NCBI GenBank assembly: GCA_038521625.1
Contig: JBCBKP010000004.1
Location: 76,326-140,325, forward strand
Reading direction: 5' to 3'
Origin: JBCBKP01 sp038521625
GTDB taxonomy: Bacteria; Planctomycetota; Phycisphaerae; Phycisphaerales; UBA1924
Length of the DNA stretch: 64,000 nt
Below are positions 53,142 through 62,308 of the stretch, piece after piece. The notes under the pieces are model-generated. The model ran no database searches, was not told the origin of the DNA, and saw only the letters and a list, made by a program, of their open reading frames with translations. The first letter of the stretch is position 1. Each line of letters begins with the position of its first letter. The position numbers and the translations under genes were made by a program.

Positions 53142-54134
53142 GTGACCCGCTCGCCCGCCCCACGCTCCCCGGCCCCGACACCCGACGACCTCTCCGAGGC
53201 GTTCCGACGCACGCACCGCGAATTCCTCGGGTTCATCCGGGTCGAGTGCGGGCTCGGCGAGGCGACCCGCGAGGCCTACGGACGCGACCTGCGGATGCTC
53301 CTCGCCGACGCCCAGCTCGCCGGCGCGTCCGCGCCGTGCGAACTCACCCCCGAGCTCGTCACCGACCACGTCCGCGCCCTCGCACGCGAACGCGGACTCA
53401 GCCCCACCACCGTCGCCAGGCACCTCTCAACGATCAGAGTCTTCTCCCGCTGGCTGCTCGGACGCCGCAAGATCGAACGCGACATCGCCGAGTTCCTCGA
53501 GGCCCCCGTGCGCTGGCGCAAGCTCCCCGGCGTGCTCAGCCCCTCCCAGATGAAACGGCTCGTCGAGTCCCCCCAGCCGCCGCCCCACGCCAAGCCCGGA
53601 ACCGTGCCCCTCTGGGAACGCGACCGCGCGATGCTCGAGCTCATGTACGCCTCCGGCCTGCGCGCCTCCGAGGTCTGCGGGCTCTCGGTGGGCTCGATCG
53701 ACGACGAGCTCGCGCTCCTCCGCGTCCGCGGCAAGGGCGGCAAGGACCGGCTCGTGCCCATGGGCGCACCGGCCCGCGCCGAGCTCGACCAATACCTCAG
53801 GGGCTGCCGCCGGATCCTCGTCGAGGCGAACGTCACCCGCGGCGACCCCACCCGGGACAAGGGGACGGTCTTCCTGAGCCGCACCGGCCGCCCGCTGGAC
53901 CGAGTTCAGCTCTGGCGCCTCATCTCGGGCTACGCGAACGCCGTCGGGCTCGGCCGGGTCCACCCGCACATGCTGCGGCACAGCTTCGCGACCGACCTGC
54001 TCTCCGGCGGGGCCGACCTCCGGGTCGTCCAGGACCTGCTCGGGCACGCGGACATCGCGACGACCCAGATCTACACCCACGTCAGCCGCGACCGCCTCCA
54101 CGACCTGCACCGCCGGCTCCATCCGAGGGGTTGA
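53142..54134 (+). CDS. Tyrosine recombinase XerC/XerD
   Basis: 330 residues. The N-terminal SAM-like helical domain (about 15-125) precedes a catalytic domain with Arg174 in SGLRASEVCGLS, Lys198 in RGKGGKDR, HMLRH at 276-280, His302 in LLGHADIATTQIYTH and Tyr311. All active-site residues are present. This class resolves chromosome dimers at dif sites during division. It cannot be decided here whether it is XerC or XerD. No integrase-like neighbours or att sites were seen. GTG start. Confidence 0.93.
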   Translation: MTRSPAPRSPAPTPDDLSEAFRRTHREFLGFIRVECGLGEATREAYGRDLRMLLADAQLAGASAPCELTPELVTDHVRALARERGLSPTTVARHLSTIRVFSRWLLGRRKIERDIAEFLEAPVRWRKLPGVLSPSQMKRLVESPQPPPHAKPGTVPLWERDRAMLELMYASGLRASEVCGLSVGSIDDELALLRVRGKGGKDRLVPMGAPARAELDQYLRGCRRILVEANVTRGDPTRDKGTVFLSRTGRPLDRVQLWRLISGYANAVGLGRVHPHMLRHSFATDLLSGGADLRVVQDLLGHADIATTQIYTHVSRDRLHDLHRRLHPRG

Positions 54135-54206
54135 ATCCGGACGCAGGGGGGGCGGATATCGGTCTCGTGCGTTGCCTGCGGGCTCGGGCGCTCGTATTCT
54201 TTCGAA

Positions 54207-54226
54207 GTTTCAGGAATCGCTGAAAC
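54207..54226. repeat. Inverted repeat GTTTCAG-N6-CTGAAAC upstream of mqnC
   Basis: Perfect 7-base arms (54207-54213 and 54220-54226) separated by six bases, about 70 bases upstream of the mqnC start. It could be a regulator-binding site or an RNA hairpin. Confidence 0.35.
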
Positions 54227-54296
54227 ACCCGAGACGTTCGGGCGATCACCAGTGGGAGCCATGCTGGTGGGCTCGACCGGCGAACCGGAGGCGACG

Positions 54297-55754
54297 ATGG
54301 GCACGATCTACCAACCCCCGAGCGAGCACCCCGCGATCGACGCGACCGACGCCGGCCTGCTGGCCGCGGTCGTCCGGGGCGAGGCCCGCCTGACGCCCGA
54401 GCAGGGGCTCGAGCTCCTCCGCGGCCTGCCCTTCCACCGGCTCGGGCGCTGGGCCGACGCGCGGTGCCGCGCGCTGCACGGCGACTCGCTCCGCACCTAC
54501 ATCATCGACCGCAACATCAACTACACCAACGTCTGCTCGGCCAAGTGCACCTTCTGCGCGTTCCGGCGCGACGCGACCGACCACGACGCCTACACGCTCG
54601 AGCACGAGCAGCTGTTCGACAAGATCGCCGAGCTTCAGGCGATCGGCGGCACCCAGATCCTGATGCAGGGCGGCATGAACCCCGACCTGCCGCTCGACTG
54701 GTACCTCGAGCTGCTGCACGGCATCAAGGAACGCTTCCCCTCGATGCACGTGCACGGGTTCAGCCCGCCCGAGTTCATCGAGTTCGTCAGCTTCTTCGAC
54801 CCGCCCGGCGCGACGCTCGAGGACAAGATCCGTTGGGTCATGGTCCGCCTGCGCGAGGCCGGGCTCGATAGCCTGCCCGGCGGCGGCGGCGAGATCTTCG
54901 CCCCGGCCGTGCGCCGCAAGATCGGCCTGGGCAAGTGCGATGCCGAGGCGTGGCTGACCACGATGTACGTGGCGCACTCGCTCGGCATGTTCACCAGCGC
55001 CACGATGATGTTCGGCCACATCGAGGGCCTGGCCGACCGCGTGCACCACATGAAGCTCGTCCGCGACTGGCAGGACCGGGCGCTCCGCGACTTCGGCACC
55101 GGCGAGGTGCCGGCGTCGGTCGCGAACGATCCGCGCCGCCGGGTCCACGAGACCGGCGGGCACTACGTCAGCTTTATCTCGTGGCCCTTCCAGCGCGAGA
55201 ACACGCCGCTCGGCCGCGTGCCCGATTGGGGCATGAAGCCGGGCGACGAGGGCGACTTCCCGGGCGACGCCGTCGCCAGGCTCGACGGCAGCGGCACCAA
55301 GGCCGGGCACCCCGAGTTCGGACGGCGGGTCCGCATGGCCGGCGCGACCGAGTACCTGCGGACGCAGGCGACCAGCCGGCTCTTCCTCGACAACGTCTAT
55401 TCGATCGGCTCGAGCTGGGTGACGATGGGCCCGCACATCGGCCAGGTCGCGCTGCACTACGGCGCCAACGACATGGGCAGCGTGATGATGGAGGAGAACG
55501 TGGTCTCCTCGGCCGGCACGACCTACTGCCTGGACGAGCCCGTGCTGAACCGCCTGATCCGCGACGCGGGCTTTACGCCGGCGCAGCGCGACAACACCTA
55601 CGACATCCTGAAGATCAACGACGGCGCCGATGCGCCCGACCGTCTGGTCACAGACTGGTCCGAGCACCGCGCCCGCCGGCTGCACGTCGAGAGCGCCGCG
55701 GAGAACGGCGTGCCCGCCGAGGCGAAGGCGGAGCTGACCGTCGGCGAGAGCTGA
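54297..55754 (+). CDS. mqnC: Cyclic dehypoxanthine futalosine synthase MqnC
   Basis: 485 residues. The radical SAM CxxxCxxC motif is in CSAKCTFCAF. GGTQILMQGGMNPDLPLDWY, SLPGGGGEIFAPAVRRKI and GANDMGSVMMEENVVSSAG are typical of MqnC. The enzyme makes cyclic dehypoxanthine futalosine in the futalosine route to menaquinone. I chose the ATG at 54297, preceded by CCGGAGG; a GTG at 54252 and an ATG at 54261 are in frame. Other mqn genes are not nearby. Confidence 0.92.
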   Translation: MGTIYQPPSEHPAIDATDAGLLAAVVRGEARLTPEQGLELLRGLPFHRLGRWADARCRALHGDSLRTYIIDRNINYTNVCSAKCTFCAFRRDATDHDAYTLEHEQLFDKIAELQAIGGTQILMQGGMNPDLPLDWYLELLHGIKERFPSMHVHGFSPPEFIEFVSFFDPPGATLEDKIRWVMVRLREAGLDSLPGGGGEIFAPAVRRKIGLGKCDAEAWLTTMYVAHSLGMFTSATMMFGHIEGLADRVHHMKLVRDWQDRALRDFGTGEVPASVANDPRRRVHETGGHYVSFISWPFQRENTPLGRVPDWGMKPGDEGDFPGDAVARLDGSGTKAGHPEFGRRVRMAGATEYLRTQATSRLFLDNVYSIGSSWVTMGPHIGQVALHYGANDMGSVMMEENVVSSAGTTYCLDEPVLNRLIRDAGFTPAQRDNTYDILKINDGADAPDRLVTDWSEHRARRLHVESAAENGVPAEAKAELTVGES

Positions 55755-56315
55755 CTAGTTGGCGGGCGGCAGCGGGCGGTAGATGACTGTGACGAAGCCG
55801 TTGTCCGAGTTCGATTGATCCCAAGCAACATAGAGCCCGTTCTCGACGACGAATCCGAACTCGGTGGTAACAGATCCACCATCGGCGGCATACACGGCGT
55901 TGGAGCGCCCGCGAATCTGCCCCTGGATCGGCCGAGCGTTACCGTCGATCTGCCCGGGACCGTCGAATACTGAGGCTCGAGAAAAGTAGGTCGTCATCGA
56001 CTTCACGTAGACTCGACCGGGCCAGACGAGCGCCGCTTGGAGATTGTCGCTGAGAGGCCCGAATAGTGGCGCGTTGAAGACTTCAAACTCGACGGGCTCC
56101 GATACCTGTACCGTCAGTGCGTCGATCCTGGCCGTCAGGTTCGCTTCGAGCGTCGCCAGATCCGGCTGCGTGTTCGAAACCGGCCCCGCCGGCGGCTCCA
56201 GCGGCCCGAGGTCGCTCTGGAACTGCGCCACCGCGAGACCCACAGCGCCCGCGCCCACGACGATGCCGCCGACGAGCAGCGCGGCCGAACGGTGCGACGA
56301 AGACCTGCTCTCCAT
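55755..56315 (-). CDS. Secreted protein, paralogue 1 of a tandem pair
   Basis: 186 residues. The N-terminus is basic, then hydrophobic (about 8-32), probably a signal anchor or signal peptide. The mature part has a Pro/Asp-rich stretch, a short coiled region and a beta-rich end. It shares VFDGPGQI, VTTE-x-G-x-VVENGLY-xx-WD and a YRPLPP ending with the next gene upstream. Unknown family. AAGGAG precedes the ATG at 56315. The two were probably produced by duplication. Confidence 0.7.
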   Translation of the reverse strand: MESRSSSHRSAALLVGGIVVGAGAVGLAVAQFQSDLGPLEPPAGPVSNTQPDLATLEANLTARIDALTVQVSEPVEFEVFNAPLFGPLSDNLQAALVWPGRVYVKSMTTYFSRASVFDGPGQIDGNARPIQGQIRGRSNAVYAADGGSVTTEFGFVVENGLYVAWDQSNSDNGFVTVIYRPLPPAN

Positions 56316-56452
56316 GTCGATCTCCTTGCCTGTCGAACAAGGTACCGACACGTCACATCACGCCCGGCTCAGATGCGCGATGTTCACGAAAGCTTTGCAA
56401 ACACAGAATTGTGTCAACCAGAATCGGTTGTCGACTCTATCTTCGCCAGTAC

Positions 56453-57004
56453 TCAGTTCAAGGGCGGCAGCACGCGGTAGCGGATCTGCACGAAGCCGGT
56501 GTTCCAGACGCGGTCCCACGACGCGTACAGCCCGTTCTCGACGACGATCCCGAGCTCGGTGGTGACGCTGCGGCCCTCGTCCGTGCCCGACTCGTGCGCC
56601 TTGCCGACGAGCGTGCCGGACGACGGGTTGCCGATGACGTTGATCTGGCCCGGGCCGTCGAAGACCGTCGCCCGAGCGCCCCGGACGGTGATCGACTCGA
56701 CGTAGATCCGGCCCGCCGCGACCAACGTGGACGGGAATTGCTCTTGCAGTTCGCCCGCGGTGGGCGAGATGAAGATCTCGCGCTCGATCGGCTCGCTCAC
56801 GTTCGTGAGAAGCTCGAGCTGCTGCATGAGCTGCTGGTTGGCGAACTCGACCCGGCCAGTCAGCGTCTCCAGATCGCCCTTGGTGTCCGCGACCGGCCCA
56901 GGCGGCGGGGTGAGCTCGCCGAGCTGCGCGTGCGCCACGAGCACCGCCGAGCCGCTCACGATCGCCGCCGCCACGCCGAGCGTCAAGAACTTCCGCTGAT
57001 CCAT
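56453..57004 (-). CDS. Secreted protein, paralogue 2 of a tandem pair
   Basis: 183 residues. A signal peptide of about 26 residues ends at AHA-Q. It shares the block pattern VFDGPGQI, VTTELGIVVENGLY and YRVLPPLN with the gene 137 bases downstream. GAGGAGG precedes the ATG. The residues in common are spread over the whole protein. Role unknown; likely cell-surface or periplasmic. Confidence 0.72.
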   Translation of the reverse strand: MDQRKFLTLGVAAAIVSGSAVLVAHAQLGELTPPPGPVADTKGDLETLTGRVEFANQQLMQQLELLTNVSEPIEREIFISPTAGELQEQFPSTLVAAGRIYVESITVRGARATVFDGPGQINVIGNPSSGTLVGKAHESGTDEGRSVTTELGIVVENGLYASWDRVWNTGFVQIRYRVLPPLN

Positions 57005-57197
57005 CTTGCTGCCTCCTCGCGCCGCGCTGGGCGGCCGAACTGCTCCGATCCCGATGCGGCGCCCCGTCCTAGGGACACCGACTCATGTCGCCAAGCGAGG
57101 TCCGTGAACGCGGGGGACACGCCCTCGGGGATTTTCGCCGGAGCCGCCACCGGCCCCCCGCATCCGCAAACACCGCCGCCGTCGGTACCCTCGCCGC

Positions 57198-58217
57198 ATG
57201 AGCCTGCGCATGCTCCAGGTCGTGATCCCCAAGCGTCACCGCGACGAGCTCGATCACCTGCTTCGCGAGATCGAGCCCGACCGCGTCTGGCACACCGAGC
57301 TGACCGGCGACCTCCGGCTCGCGACCGTGCTGCTGCGTGCCGACGCGACGCAGGAGCTCTCGGACGCCCTGGAGGACCAGTTCGAATCGCTCGCCGGCTT
57401 CCGGATGGTGCTGCTGCCGGCCGAGGCGACGCGACCGAAGCTCCCCGAGAAGGCGCCCCCGCCGCCGGCGGATCCGGTCGAAGCCAAGCCCGCGAAACGC
57501 CCCTGGTGGAAGGTGCCGCGGATCTCGCGCGAAGAGCTGGAGGAGGACGTCGCCAGCGCCGCGCGGCCCGACCTGCTGTTCCTGGTCATGACGCTGCTGG
57601 CGACGGTCGTCGCAGCGGTCGGCCTGCTCCGCGGATCGCCGGCGATCATCATCGGCGCGATGGTCATCGCGCCGCTGCTCGGGCCGAACATGGCGCTGGC
57701 GATCGGCACGACGCTCGGGGACCTGCGCGTCATCCGCCGGGCGCTGCTCTGCAATGTTCTCGGCGGCGGGCTGGCGGTGGCCGTCTCGGCGGGCATCGGT
57801 GCCGTGCAGGGCGTCTCGCCCGAGACCTCCGCCGAGATCGCCTCGCGCACCGGCGCGGGCGTCGGCGACGTGGCGCTCGCGGTCGCGTCGGGCGCCGCGG
57901 GCGCGATCGCGTTCACGACCGGCGTCCCGGCGGCGCTGGTCGGCGTGATGGTCGCGGTCGCGCTGCTGCCCCCCACCGTCACCGCGGGCATGCTGCTCGG
58001 CGCCGGCGAGATCCGCGCTAGCCTCGGCGCATTGACGCTCGTCGCGGTCAACGTCGCCAGCGTCAACCTCGCGGCGACGCTGGTGTTCCTCTGGAAGGAC
58101 GTCCGCCCGAAGTCGTGGTTCGGCGCCGAGCGGGCCCGCGCCGCGGTCGCGCGCGCGATCCCGATCTGGCTGGCCATCCTCGCCGCGCTCGTGGTCCTGC
58201 TGATCTACTCGGGATGA
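57198..58217 (+). CDS. DUF389 / TIGR00341 family membrane protein
   Basis: 339 residues. The soluble N-terminal part (about 1-125) is followed by multiple membrane helices. The motif SPAIIIGAMVIAPLLGPNMALAIG-type run, here around 152-172, is characteristic of this family, as are ALLPPTVTAGMLLGAGE and a C-terminal run of hydrophobic helices. It is conserved but of unknown function. It converges with the DinB-like gene, with one base between the stops. Confidence 0.87.
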   Translation: MSLRMLQVVIPKRHRDELDHLLREIEPDRVWHTELTGDLRLATVLLRADATQELSDALEDQFESLAGFRMVLLPAEATRPKLPEKAPPPPADPVEAKPAKRPWWKVPRISREELEEDVASAARPDLLFLVMTLLATVVAAVGLLRGSPAIIIGAMVIAPLLGPNMALAIGTTLGDLRVIRRALLCNVLGGGLAVAVSAGIGAVQGVSPETSAEIASRTGAGVGDVALAVASGAAGAIAFTTGVPAALVGVMVAVALLPPTVTAGMLLGAGEIRASLGALTLVAVNVASVNLAATLVFLWKDVRPKSWFGAERARAAVARAIPIWLAILAALVVLLIYSG

Positions 58218-58218
58218 G

Positions 58219-58713
58219 CTAGAACGAGCCCTCGGCCGTCCCCATGCCCGCCGCCCGACGCCAAACAGCCAGCTGCCCCAGGTGGTACGGCTCGTGCGTG
58301 GCCAGCAGGTAGAACAGCCCGTCGCCGACCGTCGGCCAGAACTCCCGGTACTCCTCCATCGGCAGCGGCGCGGCGAGAAGATCGTCGGCCGCCCTCTCGA
58401 AGGCCGGCGTCACGGCCTCGTGCACGTTCTTGAAGACCGAGACCAGCTCGTCCTTCTTGGGGTACGCGCCGCGGTCGGCGCCGGGCTCTGAGCCGGGGCC
58501 GTAGAGCTTCATCCAGTCCTCCGGGACGCCCGAGTCCACGCCGAGGAGCTGCGCGGCGAACGACGAGCCCGCCGCGAGATGGCTCAGCACCCAGCCCGGG
58601 TGCTTGGCCGCCTCGTGCGGGAGCTTCGCGCAGTCGGCGCACTCGACGTCCCTGGTGAGCCGGAGCGCCTGGTCGAGCGTGTACCGGTAGTGGTTCGCGA
58701 CTTGCTGCTTCAT
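58219..58713 (-). CDS. DinB family protein (putative metal-dependent)
   Basis: 164 residues, helical. The pattern HPGWVLSHLAAG near 38-49 and HEPYHLGQLAVWRRA near the end places histidines as in DinB-like four-helix metal proteins. These are often thiol-dependent enzymes or damage-induced. Function is not known here. Confidence 0.8.
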   Translation of the reverse strand: MKQQVANHYRYTLDQALRLTRDVECADCAKLPHEAAKHPGWVLSHLAAGSSFAAQLLGVDSGVPEDWMKLYGPGSEPGADRGAYPKKDELVSVFKNVHEAVTPAFERAADDLLAAPLPMEEYREFWPTVGDGLFYLLATHEPYHLGQLAVWRRAAGMGTAEGSF

Positions 58714-58742
58714 CGCTGTTCTCCTCTGGTCCCCGGGCGCGT

Positions 58743-59810
58743 TCAGGCGTCCTCGAGCCCGACCGGGAGGCCGCGCTCGCGGCGGTCCATGATCTCGTCG
58801 TACGCCGCACCGATCGCGATCGGGCGGAGATTATCGAAGCTCAGGCCCTCCATGAAGCCGTAGGTCTTCTGCTGCATGCGCGCCTTGGCAATGCCCTCGG
58901 AGATATCGAAGGCCACCGCCTGGATGAGCCGCTCGATGTAGAGCTGCTGGTTGCGGAGGAGACGCTGATCGCCGACGATCCCGTGCCCCGGAACGACGAT
59001 CGTGTCGTCGTCGGCGAGCTCGCGGAGGCGTGCGAGCACCGCGATCCAGCCGTAGAGGCTCGCGCCCGCGGCTCGATCGACGAACGGGTGGAAGCCGTTG
59101 AACACCAGATCGCCGGTGTGGATCACGTTGTCGGAGAGGCACTGGACCGCGATGTCGTTGTCGGTGTGGCCCGGGCCGAAGTGGCCGATCGCGATGCCCT
59201 TGCGCCCGACGCGGATGCGCCCGCCGCGCTCGACGAGCCGCTTGGGCGTGAAGTCCTCGACCTCCCAGTTCCGCGCCTCTTCCTGCGCCTTCTTGGCGGT
59301 CTTGACCAGCTCATTGCCCGCCCCGGCCCGGATCAGCGCGTTCAGCCCGTTCTCGGCGGTCTGCTTGTAGCGGTCGAGCTGCTCGGCGATCCGCGGCGCG
59401 CCGTTCTGATGGCCGATCGACTGCTTCGTGTCATTCACGAAGGCGATGTTGCCGCCGGAGTGGTCGGCGTGGTGGTGCGTGAGGATGTAGTGGATCTCCC
59501 CCGGCGCCACCGACTCGGCGTCGGCCCGCAGCGCCCAGGCGAGCTGCGGGAACTTCGAGTCGATGATCAGCGTCTCGCCCTGGTCGTGCAGCATCAGCAC
59601 GTTGCCACCCTGGGCCTCGGGCGAGGTCACCCAGACCTCGTCGCGGATCTGCTCCCAGGCGATCAGCGTTTCCTCGGAGCCGGACGACTCATCGGGCTGG
59701 CTCGCGAGCCGCGCCAGCGCCGGCCCCGCGATGCCGGCGGCGGCCGCCCCGGCGAGGAGCTTGATCGTGTCGCGGCGGTCTGGGTCGAAGCGGCGGCGCG
59801 GCGTCGGCAT
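58743..59810 (-). CDS. Tat-exported metallo-beta-lactamase-fold hydrolase
   Basis: 355 residues. A twin-arginine signal (RRDTIKLLAGAAAAGIAGPA, about 13-32) precedes an MBL fold. The metal ligands include HHHADHSGG near 103-111, GHFGPGHTDND and VVPGHG. The extended C-terminus is helical. Export in folded form suggests periplasmic activity; no substrate is apparent. AGGAGG precedes the ATG at 59810. The gene lies between the DinB-like gene and the MarR gene on the same strand. Confidence 0.86.
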   Translation of the reverse strand: MPTPRRRFDPDRRDTIKLLAGAAAAGIAGPALARLASQPDESSGSEETLIAWEQIRDEVWVTSPEAQGGNVLMLHDQGETLIIDSKFPQLAWALRADAESVAPGEIHYILTHHHADHSGGNIAFVNDTKQSIGHQNGAPRIAEQLDRYKQTAENGLNALIRAGAGNELVKTAKKAQEEARNWEVEDFTPKRLVERGGRIRVGRKGIAIGHFGPGHTDNDIAVQCLSDNVIHTGDLVFNGFHPFVDRAAGASLYGWIAVLARLRELADDDTIVVPGHGIVGDQRLLRNQQLYIERLIQAVAFDISEGIAKARMQQKTYGFMEGLSFDNLRPIAIGAAYDEIMDRRERGLPVGLEDA

Positions 59811-59874
59811 CCGGTCCTCCTGGTGTGCTGGAACCTTCCCAAGGGTACCGCCGGGTCGGAGCGAAGTTCCCGGC

Positions 59875-60417
59875 TCAAGCCCGGTCATCGGGCTCCGGCG
59901 GGCGGGCCTTGAACAGCAGGCCGTTCAGCCGGGAGACGTCCTCGGGCTCCATGTGCGCGAATTGCTCTCGGTGCAGGCGGTCGATCGCGGGCTCCAGATC
60001 GCTCGCCAGACGGGCCCCCTCCGGCTCGATCCGGACGAGCACGACACGCCGGTCGGTCGTCGATCGGTCGCGGGACACCAGCCCGAGCTTCTCGAGCCGG
60101 TCGATCAGCCTCGTCATGTCCGGCTCACGGGTCAGCATGTGCTGGGCGATCCGCTGCACCGCCAGCCCGCCGGCCTCGCGGCTCGCAGGGTCCTCGGCGT
60201 GGCCGCGCAAGATCCGGAGGATGTTGTAGTGGGCGGACGACAGGCCGTGCTCCCGCAGGAGCCGCCGGACCGGGTCCATCGCCGCCTCGTGCGCCCGCAC
60301 GAGGTTGATGAAGGTCTCGTGCTCCCGCGACGAGAACGGCCCGCGCTTGCCGATCTCGCGGGCGACGCCCGTGGCGTCGCTGGCGGCCTGATTGTTGTTC
60401 CCGGACGGTGCCTGCAT
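59875..60417 (-). CDS. MarR family transcriptional regulator
   Basis: 180 residues. A winged helix-turn-helix with LAVQRIAQHMLTREPDMTRLIDRLEKLGLVSR (positions about 85-115; wing follows with DRSTTDRRVVLV) fits MarR. It is transcribed away from efp and towards the MBL-fold hydrolase, 65 bases downstream, which it may control. Two direct repeats TGTGGCAACG lie in its upstream region. The ATG at 60417 is chosen over a longer in-frame extension. Confidence 0.87.
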   Translation of the reverse strand: MQAPSGNNNQAASDATGVAREIGKRGPFSSREHETFINLVRAHEAAMDPVRRLLREHGLSSAHYNILRILRGHAEDPASREAGGLAVQRIAQHMLTREPDMTRLIDRLEKLGLVSRDRSTTDRRVVLVRIEPEGARLASDLEPAIDRLHREQFAHMEPEDVSRLNGLLFKARPPEPDDRA

Positions 60418-60448
60418 GGGCTCGGGGTGCCTCCCGGCCGCGCGAGGG

Positions 60449-60473
60449 TGTGGCAACGGCCGCTGTGGCAACG
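60449..60473. repeat. Direct repeat TGTGGCAACG upstream of the MarR gene
   Basis: Two exact 10-base copies (60449-60458 and 60464-60473) with starts 15 bases apart, in the divergent gap between the MarR gene and efp. Candidate binding site. Confidence 0.4.
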
Positions 60474-60572
60474 CCGATCCGGACGGCGATTGTTCCCGGG
60501 GCACCCGGAATCCCTACCATCGCCCCCGCATCGACCCCGGAGGGCCTCTCCGGGCGAGGAGACCCCCGGATC

Positions 60573-61139
60573 ATGGCGACGAAGGCGACCGAACTCAGGA
60601 CCGGCATGGCGGTCACGATCGACGGCAAGCTCTGGGTCATCCTGAAGACCGAGCACACCAAGCCGGGCAAGGGCCCCGCCTATATCCAGGCGAAAATGCG
60701 GGCGGTGGACGGCTCGGGCGTGCAGGAGAAACGCCTGAACTCCTCCGACACCGTCGAGGCGGCGACGCTGGACCGCCGCGAGCTCGAGTACCTCTACTCG
60801 GACAATGACGGCGCCACCTTCATGGACACCGAGGACTTCGACCAGACGGTGCTCCCCGAGTCGCTGCTCGGCGACGCCCTGAGCTACCTGGAAGAGAACG
60901 CCAGCTGCACCGTGCTCTTCCACGACGGAAGGCCGGTCACCCTCGAGCTGCCCGCGTCCGTCGAGCTGACCGTCGCCGACACCAGCCCGCAGGTGAAGGG
61001 CGCCACCGCCACCAACCAGCTCAAGGAGGCCGTCTGCAACACCGGCCTCAAGATCCGAGTGCCCCCGTTCATCGAGACCGGCGAGCGCGTCAAGATCTCG
61101 ACCGAAGACGCCTCGTACATCGGGCGCGCGAAAGAGTGA
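60573..61139 (+). CDS. efp: Translation elongation factor P
   Basis: 188 residues with the three-domain EF-P pattern: KOW-like N-terminus with HTKPGKGPAYIQAKMR (tip Lys33 in PGKGP), a middle OB-type domain and the C-terminal STEDASYIGRAKE end. EF-P helps ribosomes translate polyproline stretches. Lys33 could be the modified residue. aroK overlaps its end by four bases. Confidence 0.95.
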   Translation: MATKATELRTGMAVTIDGKLWVILKTEHTKPGKGPAYIQAKMRAVDGSGVQEKRLNSSDTVEAATLDRRELEYLYSDNDGATFMDTEDFDQTVLPESLLGDALSYLEENASCTVLFHDGRPVTLELPASVELTVADTSPQVKGATATNQLKEAVCNTGLKIRVPPFIETGERVKISTEDASYIGRAKE

Positions 61140-61681
61140 GCCCGACCGGGCCCGCCGTCGTCCTCATGGGCCTGCGCGGCAGCGGCAAGACCACCATCGG
61201 TCGCCTGCTGGCCGCCGATCTCGGCGTCCCGTTCGTCGATCTCGACGACGTCACACCCTCGATCCTGGGCGAGACCACCGCGGCCGACGCGATCAACAAC
61301 CGCGGTCTCGAGGCCTTCCGCAACGCCGAGACCGAGGCGCTGCGCCGCGAGCTCTCGACCACCGCCGGCGTGCTGGCGCTCGGCGGCGGCACGCCCACGG
61401 CGCCCGGCGCACGCGAGCTGCTCGAATCCTGCGGCGTCCCCTGCCTCTACCTGCACGCGGGCACCGATGTGCTCCGGGCAAGGCTCTCAGCCACAGACCT
61501 CGGCGAGCGGCCGAGCCTCACCGGCGGCGCCGTGCTCGACGAGATCGGCGAGATCTACCTGCAGCGCGACACGCTGTACCGCGAACTCGCCTCGCACCTC
61601 GTCGAGGTCGAGGACCAGGAGCCCGAGGCGGTGGCCGATGCGATCGCGGCGCTGCTCGACTCAGCCCCCGGCGTCGGCTGA
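61136..61681 (+). CDS. aroK: Shikimate kinase
   Basis: 181 residues. Walker A GLRGSGKTTIGR is near 12-23. The LDDVTPSI segment, GGGTPTAPG and a lid containing ERPSLTGG are typical. It phosphorylates shikimate in chorismate synthesis. It overlaps efp by four bases and runs into trpF, which is convergent, overlapping by about 20 bases. Confidence 0.92.
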   Translation: MSPTGPAVVLMGLRGSGKTTIGRLLAADLGVPFVDLDDVTPSILGETTAADAINNRGLEAFRNAETEALRRELSTTAGVLALGGGTPTAPGARELLESCGVPCLYLHAGTDVLRARLSATDLGERPSLTGGAVLDEIGEIYLQRDTLYRELASHLVEVEDQEPEAVADAIAALLDSAPGVG

Positions 61682-62308
61682 CCGGACGGCCTCGCAGAAC
61701 GCACGGATCAGCGCGGCGTCCTTGACGCCGCGCTCGTGCTCGACGCCGCTGGCGACGTCCACGGCGTACGGGCGGACAGCCCGGATCGCGTCCGCCACGT
61801 TGTCCGGGGTCAGCCCGCCGGCGAGAAGCACCGGCTTGTCGTTCTCGAGCCGCTCCAGGATCTCGGCCAGCCGCGCCCAGTCGAGGGCCGTGCCGTCGCC
61901 GCCCTCGGAGCCATCGATGAGGATCGCCGCGACCTCGTCGATCGCGCCCCACCTCGCGAGGTCCGCCCCGGCGGTCTCCGCGTCGAACCGCACGGCGCGG
62001 ATCACATCGGGCCCGCAGGCACGGACCGTCTCCTCCGTCTCGGCCCCGTGCAACTGAAAGACCTGGCAGGGGCAGGTCTCCTCGAGGTCGCAGAACGCCT
62101 CGACCGAGAGATCTCGGACGACCCCGACCGTCGTCACGCCAGGCGGCAGCGCGAACATGAGCTCGACCGCCCTCTTCGGCTCGACAAACCGCGGAGAGGA
62201 CGGCACGAAGTTCAGCCCGATCATGTCGGCGCCGCACTCCGCGGCGACGGCCGCGATCTCGGGCGTCCGGACGCCGCAGATCTTGATGCGTGTGCGCACA
62301 TAGCTCAT
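61661..62308 (-). CDS. trpF: Phosphoribosylanthranilate isomerase
   Basis: 215 residues. KICGVRTPEIAAVAAE is the TrpF start with the catalytic Cys. MIGLNFVPSSPRFV and LLAGGLTPDNVADAI near the end are diagnostic. The reaction isomerises N-phosphoribosylanthranilate in tryptophan synthesis. It overlaps the rhomboid gene start/stop by four bases, so the two are coupled. Confidence 0.94.
   Translation of the reverse strand: MSYVRTRIKICGVRTPEIAAVAAECGADMIGLNFVPSSPRFVEPKRAVELMFALPPGVTTVGVVRDLSVEAFCDLEETCPCQVFQLHGAETEETVRACGPDVIRAVRFDAETAGADLARWGAIDEVAAILIDGSEGGDGTALDWARLAEILERLENDKPVLLAGGLTPDNVADAIRAVRPYAVDVASGVEHERGVKDAALIRAFCEAVRSADAGG

Noticed and set aside
53142..54134. Phage integrase or genomic island boundary
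   Set aside because: The recombinase is of Xer length with all Xer motifs, and there is no tRNA, att repeat or phage gene next to it.
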